44,986 bases of DNA from an uncultured Eisenbergiella sp. (GTDB taxonomy: Bacteria > Bacillota > Clostridia > Lachnospirales > Lachnospiraceae), in the NCBI GenBank assembly GCA_947630215.1, contig CANRGX010000017.1, positions 1-44,986 on the forward strand. The letters are read 5' to 3'. Each line of letters opens with the position of its first letter. The first letter of the stretch is position 1. The position numbers were made by a program, and so were the translations under genes. This document shows, piece after piece, positions 1 through 7,790 of this stretch. A model generated the notes under the pieces. That model did no database searches, was not told where the DNA came from, and was given only the letters and a program-made list of their open reading frames with translations.

Positions 1-134
1 ATAAAGTGCCGTTTTACTGCACAGCGTGGTCTAATATCCGGTCATCGCGAAACGCGCTTAAGAGCGGCTTTGTCCCCACCTGGGTAGAAATGACCGCAAA
101 ACCTGCGGCAGTTGTTGATGGAATGAATCGGTAA
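1..134 (+). CDS. GNAT family N-acetyltransferase, C-terminal fragment (cut by window edge)
   Basis: Reading frame 3 is open from the first base to a TAA at 132-134 and gives about 43 residues containing WSNIRSSRNALKSGF followed by PTWVEM. The pattern W-S-N-x-x-S-x-x-A-x-K-x-G-F is typical of the last helix and strand of GNAT acetyltransferases, which transfer an acetyl group from acetyl-CoA to an amine. Only the tail is present, so the substrate cannot be named. It ends 59 bases before the Nudix gene on the same strand and may share a transcript with it. Confidence is moderate because the fragment is short. Confidence 0.55.
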   Translation, partial: KVPFYCTAWSNIRSSRNALKSGFVPTWVEMTAKPAAVVDGMNR

Positions 135-193
135 ATCCCCGTCAGGCGGGAAGTGGTGCTGAGGGAAAAATCGCCGATTTGAGGGAGGTAAAA

Positions 194-712
194 ATGATGG
201 AAACAGATATGTGCGTTCCCTGTGAGGGCGGGCTTGTCAACCTGCGGGTCGGCGCTATTATTATGAAGGACGGCCAGATCCTCATGGTTGACAACAAGCG
301 CAGCCCGGAGTACCTGTATTCCGTCGGCGGGCGTATCAAGTTCGGCGAGACTGCCGAGGAGGCTGTAAGGCGGGAAGTGCGGGAGGAAACCGGTGTGGAC
401 ATGGAGGTCGACCGGCTCGGCTTTGTGCATGAAAACTACTTTTACGGCGACGCCCCCGCCAACATGGGGAAGTTGATTTATGAAATCTCCTTCTATTTTT
501 ACATGAAGGTCCCCCCGGATTTTGCCCCCGTCTGCGGTTCCTTTACCGAGGACGGGCAGAAAGAATTCCTGCACTGGGTACCTGTTGACACGCCGGTGCC
601 GTACTATCCTGGCTTTTTCCGAACAGAGCTCCTGGCTCCGAGCCGGGAGGTCAAATATTTTTTGAACGACGAGCGGCAGCGGCCCGATTATTCGGGACGT
701 GGAACAGCGTAA
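194..712 (+). CDS. Nudix hydrolase
   Basis: The protein has 172 residues. It carries a full Nudix box, G-x5-E-x7-R-E-x-x-E-E-x-G, at about residues 47-69 (GGRIKFGETAEEAVRREV, then REETGV). This is the metal-binding catalytic motif of enzymes that hydrolyse nucleoside diphosphates linked to another moiety. An N-terminal strand with LRVGAIIMKDG and a C-terminal HWVPVD segment fit the Nudix fold. The ATG at 194 is chosen because GAGGGAGG lies just upstream at 181-188; a second ATG follows directly at 197. The substrate is unknown: family members act on modified nucleotides, nucleotide sugars or dinucleoside polyphosphates. It lies between an acetyltransferase fragment and a truncated gene, so the neighbourhood says little about its role. 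Confidence 0.85.
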   Translation: MMETDMCVPCEGGLVNLRVGAIIMKDGQILMVDNKRSPEYLYSVGGRIKFGETAEEAVRREVREETGVDMEVDRLGFVHENYFYGDAPANMGKLIYEISFYFYMKVPPDFAPVCGSFTEDGQKEFLHWVPVDTPVPYYPGFFRTELLAPSREVKYFLNDERQRPDYSGRGTA

Positions 713-739
713 AATCGCTGTTTATGGAGGAATCAAACA

Positions 740-913
740 ATGCCTCAGATGAATAAAGGTGGCAAATTTATATTCGGAAAATCATTAATTCGGAGTGATG
801 GCGTGCTGCAATTTCCACCTCAGGCGATTCAAGAGTATAATATCGCAGCAGAAGGGAAGGTTTATCTGTTTTCGGGTAGCAAAAGCACAGGCGGGTTTTG
901 CTGGAGAGGATGA
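740..913 (+). pseudogene. 5' fragment of a conserved hypothetical gene, truncated at a DNA junction
   Basis: A ribosome binding site GGAGG (726-730) precedes an ATG at 740 and 57 codons. The protein starts MPQMNKGGKFIFGKS and continues with LQFPPQAIQEYNI, GKVYLFSGSKSTGGFC, which reads like the N-terminus of a longer conserved clostridial protein of unknown function (recognised from memory, not searched). The frame then runs only five codons into the antisense of the neighbouring BRO-N gene and stops at 911-913. The break lies at about 893-903. The intact start signals with a lost 3' part indicate a gene cut by a deletion or insertion. A short functional product cannot be excluded. Confidence 0.6.
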
Positions 914-1148
914 GGGAATACAGGCCGCTCTCGTTGATGATCGTCATCTGCTGTCTGCCCGAAGGTGTTTCCATTTCGGCAACACCTCTATCCTCCGCAT
1001 CAACCTTTTTTGAAACGGCGCTTCTGGGACTTTCATAGCCGAGGGTCTCCGCCACATCCCTGCCCACGAACCACGGCTTACCGTCAATGACGGTTGTCCG
1101 GACACTGCCGAACTTTTCATTGGTGAATACCTGAATCTCGTTGTGCAT
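768..1148 (-). pseudogene. Truncated phage-type antirepressor, BRO-N domain
   Basis: The start is the ATG at 1148, with AGGAGG at about 1155-1161. The N-terminal 80 or so residues match the BRO-N (phage antirepressor/Bro family) fold: WFVGRDVAETLGYESPRSAVSKKV, split here as WFVGRDVAETLGY then SPRSAVSKKV, and later INESGLYSLILSSK. Such domains bind DNA and occur in prophages and mobile elements. After SSK the normal continuation (a conserved basic and aromatic segment ending the domain) is missing, and the frame instead runs through the antisense of the fragment gene at 740-913 until 768. Thus only about 890-1148 is genuine. No C-terminal domain remains. It is a remnant of a mobile element; activity is doubtful. 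Confidence 0.7.
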
Positions 1149-1182
1149 CTTTCTACCTCCTGTTCTGTCGCAGATGGAAATG

Positions 1183-1229
1183 AAAAAAGGCGTGTACCCA
1201 GCCCCACAAACGAGGGCAGATACACGCCT
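1183..1229 (-). terminator. Rho-independent terminator, - strand, upstream of the BRO-N remnant
   Basis: AGGCGTGTA (1188-1196) pairs with TACACGCCT (1221-1229), with further short C/G pairing in the loop. On the - strand the stem is followed by TTTTTT (1183-1188 side). It would stop transcription coming from the rpsI side and leaves the BRO-N remnant without read-through transcription. It may alternatively be a leader attenuator of the phage gene. Confidence 0.6.
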
Positions 1230-1440
1230 ATGTAATCCTTCGATATGCACTTGAAATTCATTTCAGCGGAGCGGAAATCCGTATGAAAAATATGAAATCC
1301 GAGGCAAAAGTTAGCCCCGGATTAAACCCATAAGGGGTCAAAAAAGGGCGGTTAGCCCCAATTTTAGCCCCTATAAACCCATAGAAAACGGTTCAAATCA
1401 CGCCAAATTTGGACAGCCGTTTCAGAATTTTGGGCATAAG
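1230..1440. repeat. Non-coding spacer with short direct repeats, probable mobile-element flank
   Basis: No convincing gene is seen between 1149 and 1495. TTAGCCCC occurs three times (starting at 1311, 1352 and about 1364). TAAACCCATA occurs twice (1323-1332 and 1374-1383). GAAATCCG also occurs twice near 1273 and 1295. Such clustered short repeats beside a truncated phage gene resemble the flank or attachment region of an integrative element, but no integrase is present and no target-site duplication could be demonstrated. Confidence 0.35.
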
Positions 1441-1476
1441 AAAAGCCCGGAAAATGGCGTATTTCCGGGCTTTTTT
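1441..1476 (-). terminator. rpsI: Terminator of the rplM-rpsI operon
   Basis: A near-perfect hairpin, AAAGCCCGGAAA pairing with TTTCCGGGCTTT around a short loop at about 1455-1461, lies 20 bases beyond the rpsI stop codon. Both strands end in a T-run, so it can work in both directions. On the - strand it closes the rplM-rpsI transcript. Confidence 0.85.
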
Positions 1477-1495
1477 CGCATTTTGCAGCTCTCGA

Positions 1496-1891
1496 TTAAC
1501 GCTTGCTGAACTGCGGAGCGCGGCGTGCGGCTTTGAGGCCGTACTTCTTTCTCTCCTTCATACGAGGGTCGCGGGTCAAGAACCCGGCCTTTTTCAGAAC
1601 GGGCCTGTAGTCCGCATCGGCCTCCAGCAGGGCTCTCGCAATTCCGTGGCGGATTGCGCCCGCCTGTCCGGTGTAACCTCCACCCTTGACATTGACCAGC
1701 ACGTCAAATTTATCCGCGTTGTCGGTGGCTACCAGGGGCTGACGGACGATCACCTTCAGCGTCTCCAGTCCGAAGTATTCATCGATGTTTCTTTTATTGA
1801 TGGTAACAGTCCCGTTGCCGGGTACCAGATATACTCTGGCGATAGAGCTCTTTCTTCTGCCTGTTCCGTAATATCTTGCTGTGTTAGCCAT
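1496..1891 (-). CDS. rpsI: 30S ribosomal protein S9
   Basis: The protein has 131 residues, the usual length for bacterial S9. It has the N-terminal [16 protein letters not shown] motif, the central [19 protein letters not shown] segment, and the basic tail ending FSKR, which reaches the P-site tRNA. It is the second gene of the rplM-rpsI pair, 27 bases after rplM, and is followed by a strong terminator. The start ATG at 1891 is preceded by GGAGGAAGATAAG. Nothing is unusual about the protein. Confidence 0.98.
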   Translation of the reverse strand: MANTARYYGTGRRKSSIARVYLVPGNGTVTINKRNIDEYFGLETLKVIVRQPLVATDNADKFDVLVNVKGGGYTGQAGAIRHGIARALLEADADYRPVLKKAGFLTRDPRMKERKKYGLKAARRAPQFSKR

Positions 1892-1918
1892 TTCTTATCT
1901 TCCTCCTTCTCGCTTCCC

Positions 1919-2350
1919 TTAGTTAAACGTCAGAACTTCAGGCTTCTGTGCCTCGTGTTTGTGGTCGGGGCCAGCGTACACATGAAGTTTGGTGAACATC
2001 TGTCTTCCTAAAGGTCCCTTGGGGAGCATTCCCTTTACCGCAAGCTCAATCACCTGCTCGGGCTTCTTAGCCAGCTTCTCTTTCAGGTTCACCTCTCTCA
2101 TGCCGCCCACATAGTCGGAATGATGGTAGTAAACCTTCTGCTCCAGCTTCCTGCCGGTCACCTTGATCTTCTCCGCATTGATGATGATCACATAATCGCC
2201 GGTATCCACATGAGGGGTGAACTCAGGCTTGTTCTTTCCTCTCAGGATCTTGGCAACCTCCGATGCCAGACGGCCAAGCGTCTGTCCCTGTGCGTCTATC
2301 ACGTACCATTTTCTATCGATCTTAGCCGGATTAGCCATAAATGTTTTCAT
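1919..2350 (-). CDS. rplM: 50S ribosomal protein L13
   Basis: The protein has 143 residues. It begins [19 protein letters not shown] and contains [18 protein letters not shown] and the L13 signature region around [19 protein letters not shown]. The ATG at 2350 is chosen over upstream in-frame codons because GGAGG lies at 2357-2361 and the length then matches the family. L13 is an early assembly protein of the large subunit. It is transcribed with rpsI from the promoter at 2516-2544 after a leader of about 160 nt. Confidence 0.98.
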   Translation of the reverse strand: MKTFMANPAKIDRKWYVIDAQGQTLGRLASEVAKILRGKNKPEFTPHVDTGDYVIIINAEKIKVTGRKLEQKVYYHHSDYVGGMREVNLKEKLAKKPEQVIELAVKGMLPKGPLGRQMFTKLHVYAGPDHKHEAQKPEVLTFN

Positions 2351-2509
2351 AATGTACCTCCATACAGTCTTACAGGTCATTGTCCGTGTGCGCTTTCCGA
2401 ACTGGGAATGGAACGAAAAGCTGTTCATAACGGATGGCGGAAATGTCCGGAACCGCCTTTGTGCCTGCCTTTCTCCGGGGCAGGGGAAACACAGGAAGCA
2501 CCGTCACAC
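2351..2509 (-). promoter_or_regulatory. rplM: rplM mRNA leader, candidate L13-type autoregulatory leader
   Basis: The distance from the predicted transcription start (about 2509) to the rplM ATG is about 160 nt. Within it, GGCGG and CCGCC pair (2436-2457), and CTGCC and GGCAG pair near 2465-2485. Structured leaders controlling rplM-rpsI are known from Bacillus (L13 leader), but sequence identity to that family could not be tested here. Confidence 0.45.
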
Positions 2510-2515
2510 TGAATT

Positions 2516-2544
2516 ATTATATTATACGCCCCCAGGCGTGTCAA
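2516..2544 (-). promoter_or_regulatory. rplM: Sigma-A promoter of rplM-rpsI
   Basis: On the - strand TTGACA (2539-2544) and TATAAT (2516-2521) are separated by 17 bases. This is a perfect consensus promoter. The -35 box and spacer lie within the last codons of truA, whose TAA stop at 2522-2524 sits in the spacer. Confidence 0.85.
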
Positions 2545-3358
2545 TCTTTTTTTTACAAAATTCCGTTCCTTTTTCCGGCTTATCTTCCTCCATAAATACA
2601 TAGTCAATCAGCGTAAGTCCCCGCGCCGGGGCCGTGGGGCCCGCCGCGCTGCGATCCAGCGCCTCCAGAATATCCGCCATCTTTTCGGGCGGATATTTTC
2701 CCATGCCAATCTCCAGCAGGGTGCCGGCTATGATACGCACCATATTATACAAAAATCCCGTTCCCGTAACGCGAATGAGGATCCTGCCGCCCTCCTGCGC
2801 GACGGTCAGATCCGTGATCGTGCGCACCGTGCTCTCCGCCTGCGTGTGAATGCTGCAAAAGCTCTTAAAATCGTGCTCGCCCACCAGAAAAGCGGCGGCC
2901 TTCTGCATCCTTTCCACCTCCAGCGGCACATAGGTAAAATAGGCATACAGACGATCCAGCGGATCCGGAAACGCCTCGCTGCAGATGCGGTATTCGTAGG
3001 TTTTCAGACTTCTGCACCTGCGGGGGTGCCAAAGCGGATCCACCTCCCAGGCGCCGCGCACCCGAATGTCCTCGGGCAGCCGCTGATTGAGCGCATAGGG
3101 GAACTTCCCGGCCGGCATCCGCATGGACGTATCAAAGACCGCGTAATTACAGCGGGCATGCACGCCCGCGTCCGTCCGGCTGGCGCCGATGACCGCAATC
3201 TTTTCGCCGGTGAGTTCACACAGCGCGCCATTTAACGTCTCCTCCACAGTGATGCCGTTTTGCTGGTACTGCCAGCCGTGATAGGCGGTTCCGTCATAGG
3301 CTATTTTCAGACAGATTCTTCTGCTCGTTTGTTTGGTCTGTGCATCCGCTTCTCCCAT
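2522..3358 (-). CDS. truA: tRNA pseudouridine(38-40) synthase TruA
   Basis: TruA converts uridine to pseudouridine in the anticodon stem of tRNAs. The core starts RRICLKIAYDGTAYHGWQYQ and holds the catalytic motif GASRTDAGVHA with its nucleophilic Asp. Later motifs are FKSFCS and TGTGFLYNMVRIIAGTL. I chose the ATG at 3358 (278 residues), preceded by GAGAGGG at six bases. The open frame extends to a TTG at 3394, and a GTG lies between them, so the N-terminus is not certain. It follows ecfT closely and is probably the last gene of the ecf transcript. The rplM promoter is embedded in its 3' end. Confidence 0.95.
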   Translation of the reverse strand: MGEADAQTKQTSRRICLKIAYDGTAYHGWQYQQNGITVEETLNGALCELTGEKIAVIGASRTDAGVHARCNYAVFDTSMRMPAGKFPYALNQRLPEDIRVRGAWEVDPLWHPRRCRSLKTYEYRICSEAFPDPLDRLYAYFTYVPLEVERMQKAAAFLVGEHDFKSFCSIHTQAESTVRTITDLTVAQEGGRILIRVTGTGFLYNMVRIIAGTLLEIGMGKYPPEKMADILEALDRSAAGPTAPARGLTLIDYVFMEEDKPEKGTEFCKKKIDTPGGV

Positions 3359-3416
3359 ACCGGCCCTCTCTGTCACCCTTCTTTTCCTTATCAAGTCCGG
3401 CAGTCCCGTCCCTGTC

Positions 3417-4223
3417 TTACAGGGGCAGAAGCCTTCCGATTACCACGGCCGCCGCCAGATAGCAGGCGAGCACGCCGTAGGCGATCCGATCCCGTCTCTG
3501 ATAGACCAGCGGTTTCATCTTCGTCCGTCCCTCTCCCCCTCTGTAACAGCGGGCCTCCATGGCCATGGCCAGATCGTTGGCGCGCCGGAATGCAGCGATA
3601 AACAGCGGCACCAGCAAAGGCACCATGGCCTTTGCTTTCTGTATCAGGTTCCCGGTATCAAAATCCGCTCCCCTGGCAATCTGGGCCTTCATGATTTTGT
3701 CCGTTTCCTCCAGCAAAATCGGAATAAAGCGGAGCGCAATGGACATCATCATCGCCACCTCATGTACGGGCACCTTCAGCTTTTTCAGCGGGTTCAAAAG
3801 GCTTTCCAGCCCGTCCGTCAGATGGTTGGGCGTGGTGGTCAGCGTCATCAGAGAGGATCCGATGATCAACAGGGTCAGACGGATCGCCATTTTGGCGGCC
3901 AGCGCAATCCCCGCGTCCGTGATTTTGAGTTTCCAAATCCGTACCACCGGCGTCCCCGGTGTCAGAAACAGATTGAGCACCACCGCGAACAGCATCAAAA
4001 ACATCACGGCCTTCATGCCCTTTATCATGAACCGGAAGGGCACATGGGAAAGGACGACGCAGACCGCCAAAAAGGCCGCCGCCAGCAGATAGCCCCAGAA
4101 ATTGTCCACCACGAACAAAGAGAGGATAAAAATCACTGTCGCCACCAGCTTTACCCTGCTGTCCATCCGGTGCAGCACGGAATCCGTCTGATAATATTGT
4201 CCCAAAGTGATGTCTCTTAGCAT
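3417..4223 (-). CDS. ecfT: Energy-coupling factor transporter transmembrane protein EcfT
   Basis: The protein has 268 residues. It is the membrane scaffold that couples the two ATPases EcfA1 and EcfA2 to exchangeable substrate-binding S components for vitamin and metal uptake. It starts MLRDITLGQYYQTDSVLHRMD, typical of the family, and has about five hydrophobic segments. The two cytoplasmic coupling motifs are visible: IARGADF near residue 190 and AMEARCYRGG near residue 230 (the second reads A-R-C in place of the usual A-R-G). Its ATG overlaps the end of ecfA2 by seven bases, so translation is coupled. No S component lies in the window; this is a group II (shared) module. Confidence 0.95.
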   Translation of the reverse strand: MLRDITLGQYYQTDSVLHRMDSRVKLVATVIFILSLFVVDNFWGYLLAAAFLAVCVVLSHVPFRFMIKGMKAVMFLMLFAVVLNLFLTPGTPVVRIWKLKITDAGIALAAKMAIRLTLLIIGSSLMTLTTTPNHLTDGLESLLNPLKKLKVPVHEVAMMMSIALRFIPILLEETDKIMKAQIARGADFDTGNLIQKAKAMVPLLVPLFIAAFRRANDLAMAMEARCYRGGEGRTKMKPLVYQRRDRIAYGVLACYLAAAVVIGRLLPL

Positions 4224-5077
4224 GGTTCGCCCTTCCCGACTGCCTTCAAAATGGTGTCCCTGGCCTGCTCTATGGTCGTGGCCGCAACGTCTACGTCAAA
4301 TCCTGCTTCCTTTACCCGGTGCAGAATGTAAGTGACCTGCGGCGCCGCCAGCCCCACTTCCTCCAGTTCCTTTACATGGGCAAACACAGCGGCGGGCGCA
4401 TCGTCATATAGAATGCGGCCCTGGTTCATGACCACGATGCGCTCCACATAGTTGGCCACGTCTTCCATGCTGTGGGAAACCAGGACGACGCTGATCCCGG
4501 TTTCCTGCTTCAGATGGGCGATCTGGCCCAGGATCTCGTCCCGTCCTTTGGGGTCCAGCCCTGCCGTAGGTTCGTCCAGCACCAGAATTTTGGGCTGCAT
4601 CGCCAGCACGCCCGCAATGGCCACCCGGCGTTTCTGACCGCCCGACAGTTCAAAGGGAGACTGTTTATAAAAGCTCTCCGGGATCCCCACCAGCTTCAGG
4701 GCACGTTCGGCGCGGGCCTGTATTTCCTCTTTGGGCAGGCCCAGGTTTTTGGGGCCGAAGCAGACGTCGGAAAACACGTCCACTTCAAAAAGCTGATGTT
4801 CCGGATACTGAAAAACCAGTCCCACCTGACTGCGCAGTTCTTTTTTGGGGAAATCCTTTTCCCAGATATTCCTTCCGTTGTAGGAAATCGTCCCCTCCGT
4901 AGGCTCCAGAAGCCCGTTGAGATGCTGTACCAGCGTGGACTTTCCCGATCCGGTATGGCCGATGAGGCCGATGAACTGTCCATCCGGGATTTCCAGACAG
5001 ATATCATCCAGCGCCCGCACCTGCAGTTCGGTATCCGCTCCATATATATAACTGATATGTTCCAGTTTCAGTGCCAT
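4217..5077 (-). CDS. ecfA2: Energy-coupling factor transporter ATPase EcfA2
   Basis: The protein has 286 residues. It has the Walker A motif GHTGSGKST near residue 40, a Q-loop in VFQYPEHQLFE, the signature LSGGQKRRVAIAG, Walker B ILVLDEPTAGLD and the switch His in VLVSHSMED. EcfA2 forms the ATPase dimer with EcfA1 and drives vitamin import through EcfT. The start has MALKLEHISYIYG. It lies 14 bases downstream of ecfA1 and overlaps ecfT by seven bases. Confidence 0.95.
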   Translation of the reverse strand: MALKLEHISYIYGADTELQVRALDDICLEIPDGQFIGLIGHTGSGKSTLVQHLNGLLEPTEGTISYNGRNIWEKDFPKKELRSQVGLVFQYPEHQLFEVDVFSDVCFGPKNLGLPKEEIQARAERALKLVGIPESFYKQSPFELSGGQKRRVAIAGVLAMQPKILVLDEPTAGLDPKGRDEILGQIAHLKQETGISVVLVSHSMEDVANYVERIVVMNQGRILYDDAPAAVFAHVKELEEVGLAAPQVTYILHRVKEAGFDVDVAATTIEQARDTILKAVGKGEPC

Positions 5078-5091
5078 TTATACCTCCGCCA

Positions 5092-5973
5092 TCAGACAGA
5101 CGATCCGTACCTTTTTTTCAGTTCGGCGGTCAGCTCCTCCGCCGTCAGAATCCCATCCGGCAGGTCCAGACCGCTTTTTTTCAGTTCATAGGCCAGAAGC
5201 GTCACCTGGGGAACGTCCAGTCTCAGCTCCTGCAGCCGTTCTACCTGGGAAAAGACCTCCCGGGGCGTGCCGGTCATAACCACGCCGCCCTTTTCCATCA
5301 CGAACACCCGATCCGCGTAGATCACTTCTTCCATGTAGTGGGTGATCAAAAGGATGGTAATCCCCTCCACCTGATTGAGTGCCCGGGCCGCGCGAATCAC
5401 TTCTTTGCGTCCGTTGGGATCCAGCATCGCCGTCGGCTCGTCCAGCACAATGCACTTGGGGTGCATGGCCAGAACGCCCGCAATGGATACTCTCTGCTTC
5501 TGGCCGCCCGACAGCTTGTTGGGGGAATGCTTCCGGTAGGCGTACATCCCCACCGCTTTTAAGCTCTCCTCCACCCGCTGCCAGATCTCCTGCGTGGGTA
5601 CGCCCATGTTTTCCGGCCCGAATCCCACATCCTCCTCGACTACCTGTCCGATGATCTGATTGTCCGGATTTTGAAACACCATACCGGCGCACTGGCGCAC
5701 GTCCCAGACATTCGCTTCGTCCGAAGTGTTTTTTCCGTCCACCACCACGGTGCCCTCCGCCGGCACCAGCAGCGCGTTGATATGCTTGGCAAACGTGGAC
5801 TTCCCGGATCCGTTCTGTCCCAGAATGGCGATAAACTCTCCCGGCTTTACCGAAAGCGACACGTCGTTTACGGCTCTGATCCTGCCCTCCACGTTTCCCT
5901 CATCGTCGTAGCGCATATAATCGAAGCTCAGGTGCTGCGCTTCTATGATATTTTTGTCCGCTTTTTTTTCCAT
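5092..5973 (-). CDS. ecfA1: Energy-coupling factor transporter ATPase EcfA1
   Basis: The protein has 293 residues from the ATG at 5973. It has Walker [11 protein letters not shown]-loop region [10 protein letters not shown], signature [13 protein letters not shown], Walker [13 protein letters not shown] and the switch His in LLITHYMEE. The open frame continues to a TTG at 6045, but that would translate the hairpin at 5990-6015, and the conserved sequence begins only at [12 protein letters not shown], so the internal ATG is preferred although its GGAG is only three bases away. First gene of ecfA1-ecfA2-ecfT-truA, directly behind rplQ, an arrangement common in Firmicutes. Confidence 0.93.
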   Translation of the reverse strand: MEKKADKNIIEAQHLSFDYMRYDDEGNVEGRIRAVNDVSLSVKPGEFIAILGQNGSGKSTFAKHINALLVPAEGTVVVDGKNTSDEANVWDVRQCAGMVFQNPDNQIIGQVVEEDVGFGPENMGVPTQEIWQRVEESLKAVGMYAYRKHSPNKLSGGQKQRVSIAGVLAMHPKCIVLDEPTAMLDPNGRKEVIRAARALNQVEGITILLITHYMEEVIYADRVFVMEKGGVVMTGTPREVFSQVERLQELRLDVPQVTLLAYELKKSGLDLPDGILTAEELTAELKKRYGSSV

Positions 5974-5987
5974 AGGCTCCGTTGCAC

Positions 5988-6015
5988 AAAGAGCCGTACA
6001 TTTCTGCACGGCTCT
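5988..6015 (-). terminator. Hairpin between rplQ and ecfA1 (weak terminator or processing site)
   Basis: On the - strand AGAGCCGT (6008-6015) and ACGGCTCT (5990-5997) form an eight-base-pair stem with a ten-base loop, followed by TTTGTG. The T-run is short, so termination would be partial and would set the level of the ecf genes relative to the alpha operon. Confidence 0.5.
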
Positions 6016-6073
6016 CGCATCTTCATTCAGGTTTGGATGCGCCAAACAGCGGCATCCGTCATTTTTTCCGGAC

Positions 6074-6610
6074 TCAGATCAGTTCCAGCACGACTTCCAT
6101 CGCGGCGTCGCCCTTACGGGGCCCGATCTTGATGATCCTCGTATAGCCGCCCTTGCGATCCGCGTACTTGGGTGCGATCTCGTCAAATATCTTGGCGGGC
6201 ATATCCACGTTCTTGGTGCCCCTCTTGCGGCCTGCGGCTGCCTGAGGAACCTCCTTCACGGGATAGAGCACCTTCAGCATCTGGCGTCTTGCGTGCAGTC
6301 TGGAGGGAAGATCCTTGCGGATTTCCTTCTCCACTTCGTCATATACGGTAACTTTCTTTCCGTCCACGACCTCTTTCACGCGCTTGCCGTCCTTGTCCTT
6401 GCGGGGCACCTTCGCCGTGATCTTCACGGTTTCGTAGTTGTCCTTCTCCTTGATGCCCAGAGCGATGATCCCTTCCGCAATCTTGCGGACTTCCTTCGCC
6501 TTGGCCTCGGTGGTCACGATCTTCCCTCTGTAGAGAAGGCTCGTTACCTGGCTTCTCAAAAGCGCCTTTCTCTGAGAGGATGTTCTGCCTAATTTTCTGT
6601 ACTTTGCCAT
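6074..6610 (-). CDS. rplQ: 50S ribosomal protein L17 (long form)
   Basis: The protein has 178 residues. The N-terminus [19 protein letters not shown], the motif [16 protein letters not shown] and the C-terminal [20 protein letters not shown] segment are those of L17. It is some 50 residues longer than the common bacterial form because of a charged insertion at about residues 70-130 ([16 protein letters not shown] through [12 protein letters not shown]). Similar insertions are, to my knowledge, usual in Lachnospiraceae and point to that group. Last gene of the alpha operon. Confidence 0.97.
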   Translation of the reverse strand: MAKYRKLGRTSSQRKALLRSQVTSLLYRGKIVTTEAKAKEVRKIAEGIIALGIKEKDNYETVKITAKVPRKDKDGKRVKEVVDGKKVTVYDEVEKEIRKDLPSRLHARRQMLKVLYPVKEVPQAAAGRKRGTKNVDMPAKIFDEIAPKYADRKGGYTRIIKIGPRKGDAAMEVVLELI

Positions 6611-6782
6611 GTTTTCTTTCCTTTTCCTTTCCTTCTTGGTTCATCCGGCAACGCTCTTTGGGCTTACTCACCGAATGCCTTTTGACGGCCCGTCACAATG
6701 GCCCGGACCGCAGCCAATTCCGGGAACGTACCGCCGCGCTCTTTGGACTTACCGGCGTTACCGCACAACGCTTGGTTGTGCT
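6611..6782 (-). other. Structured rpoA-rplQ spacer with direct repeats
   Basis: This 172-base spacer holds no gene. GCACAAC and GTTGTGC form a hairpin immediately after the rpoA stop. A 16-base element, GTAAGyCCAAAGAGCG on the - strand, occurs twice with one difference (6652-6667 and 6737-6752), 85 bases apart. Confidence 0.5.
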
Positions 6783-7742
6783 TCATTCTTCGCTGGGTCT
6801 GAAGTGGAAGCCGAGTTCGTTGATTTTGGACTGTACTTCCTCCAGAGATTTCCGGCCCAGGTTGCGAACTTTCATCATGTCCTCGGGCGTCTTGTTGATC
6901 AGTTCTTCCACCGTGTTGATGCCGGCGCGCTTTAAGCAGTTGTAGGAACGAACCGACAGCTCCAGCTCGTCGATGCTCATTTCCAGCACCTTTTCTTTTT
7001 CATCGTCCTCTTTTTCTACCATAACCTCTGCGGTCTTGGCGTTTTCGGACAGATCGATGAAAAGGCTCAGATGCTCGCTGAGCACCTTGGCGGCCAGGCT
7101 GACTGCCTCATCCGGCGCAAGCGTTCCGTTTGTGAACACATCCAGGGTCAGTTTATCGAAATCGGTCACCTGTCCCACACGGGTATTGTCCACCGTCATG
7201 TTCACTCTTTCCACGGGAGTATAGATCGAATCGACAGCGATGACACCAATCGGCAGATCCTCGCTCTTATTCCGATCCGCGCCCACATAACCCCGGCCTC
7301 TGGTGATGGTCAGCTCCATGTAGAGCTTGCTCTCCTTGCCGCCGCTCAGCGTGGCGATCACCAGATCGGGATTGAGGATTTCAATATCCTGATCAACCTG
7401 AATATCGGAAGCGTGCACGACGCCCTCGCCCTCAAACTCGATATAAGCCGTCTTGGGCTCGTTGGTCTCGCTGTTGTTTTTGATCGCGAGGCTCTTGATA
7501 TTCATGATGATCTCGGTCACATCTTCCTTCACGCCGGGAATGGAAGAAAATTCGTGCAGCACGCCTTCGATCTTCACCTGGCTCACTGCGGTGCCCGGCA
7601 GGGAGGACAACATGATTCTTCTCAGAGAATTGCCAAGCGTGATACCATATCCTCTTTCAAGAGGTTCCACCACAAACTTGCCATACCTCTTATCATCGGA
7701 GATTTCGGCAACCTCAATGTTGGGTTTTTCAAAATCAAACAC
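6783..7742 (-). CDS. rpoA: DNA-directed RNA polymerase subunit alpha
   Basis: The protein has 319 residues and two domains. The N-terminal domain (to about residue 230) starts [14 protein letters not shown] and contains [20 protein letters not shown], needed for dimerisation and assembly with beta and beta'. The C-terminal DNA-binding domain (about 250-319) has [18 protein letters not shown] and [11 protein letters not shown]. The start codon is GTG at 7742, preceded by AAAGGAGG. It sits between rpsD and rplQ in the alpha operon, as in most bacteria. Confidence 0.98.
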   Translation of the reverse strand: MFDFEKPNIEVAEISDDKRYGKFVVEPLERGYGITLGNSLRRIMLSSLPGTAVSQVKIEGVLHEFSSIPGVKEDVTEIIMNIKSLAIKNNSETNEPKTAYIEFEGEGVVHASDIQVDQDIEILNPDLVIATLSGGKESKLYMELTITRGRGYVGADRNKSEDLPIGVIAVDSIYTPVERVNMTVDNTRVGQVTDFDKLTLDVFTNGTLAPDEAVSLAAKVLSEHLSLFIDLSENAKTAEVMVEKEDDEKEKVLEMSIDELELSVRSYNCLKRAGINTVEELINKTPEDMMKVRNLGRKSLEEVQSKINELGFHFRPSEE

Positions 7743-7790
7743 AGGGGATATCCTCCTTTTTGAACAAATTTAGACGGATCGCTGGGCTCC

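Noticed and set aside
1311-1384. The repeated TTAGCCCC and TAAACCCATA motifs as a CRISPR array
   Set aside because: The units are too short, irregularly spaced, and have no uniform spacers or cas genes.
3359-3394. A longer TruA starting at TTG 3394
   Set aside because: The extra residues are not conserved in type and the ATG at 3358 has a better placed ribosome site; still listed as uncertain in the entry.
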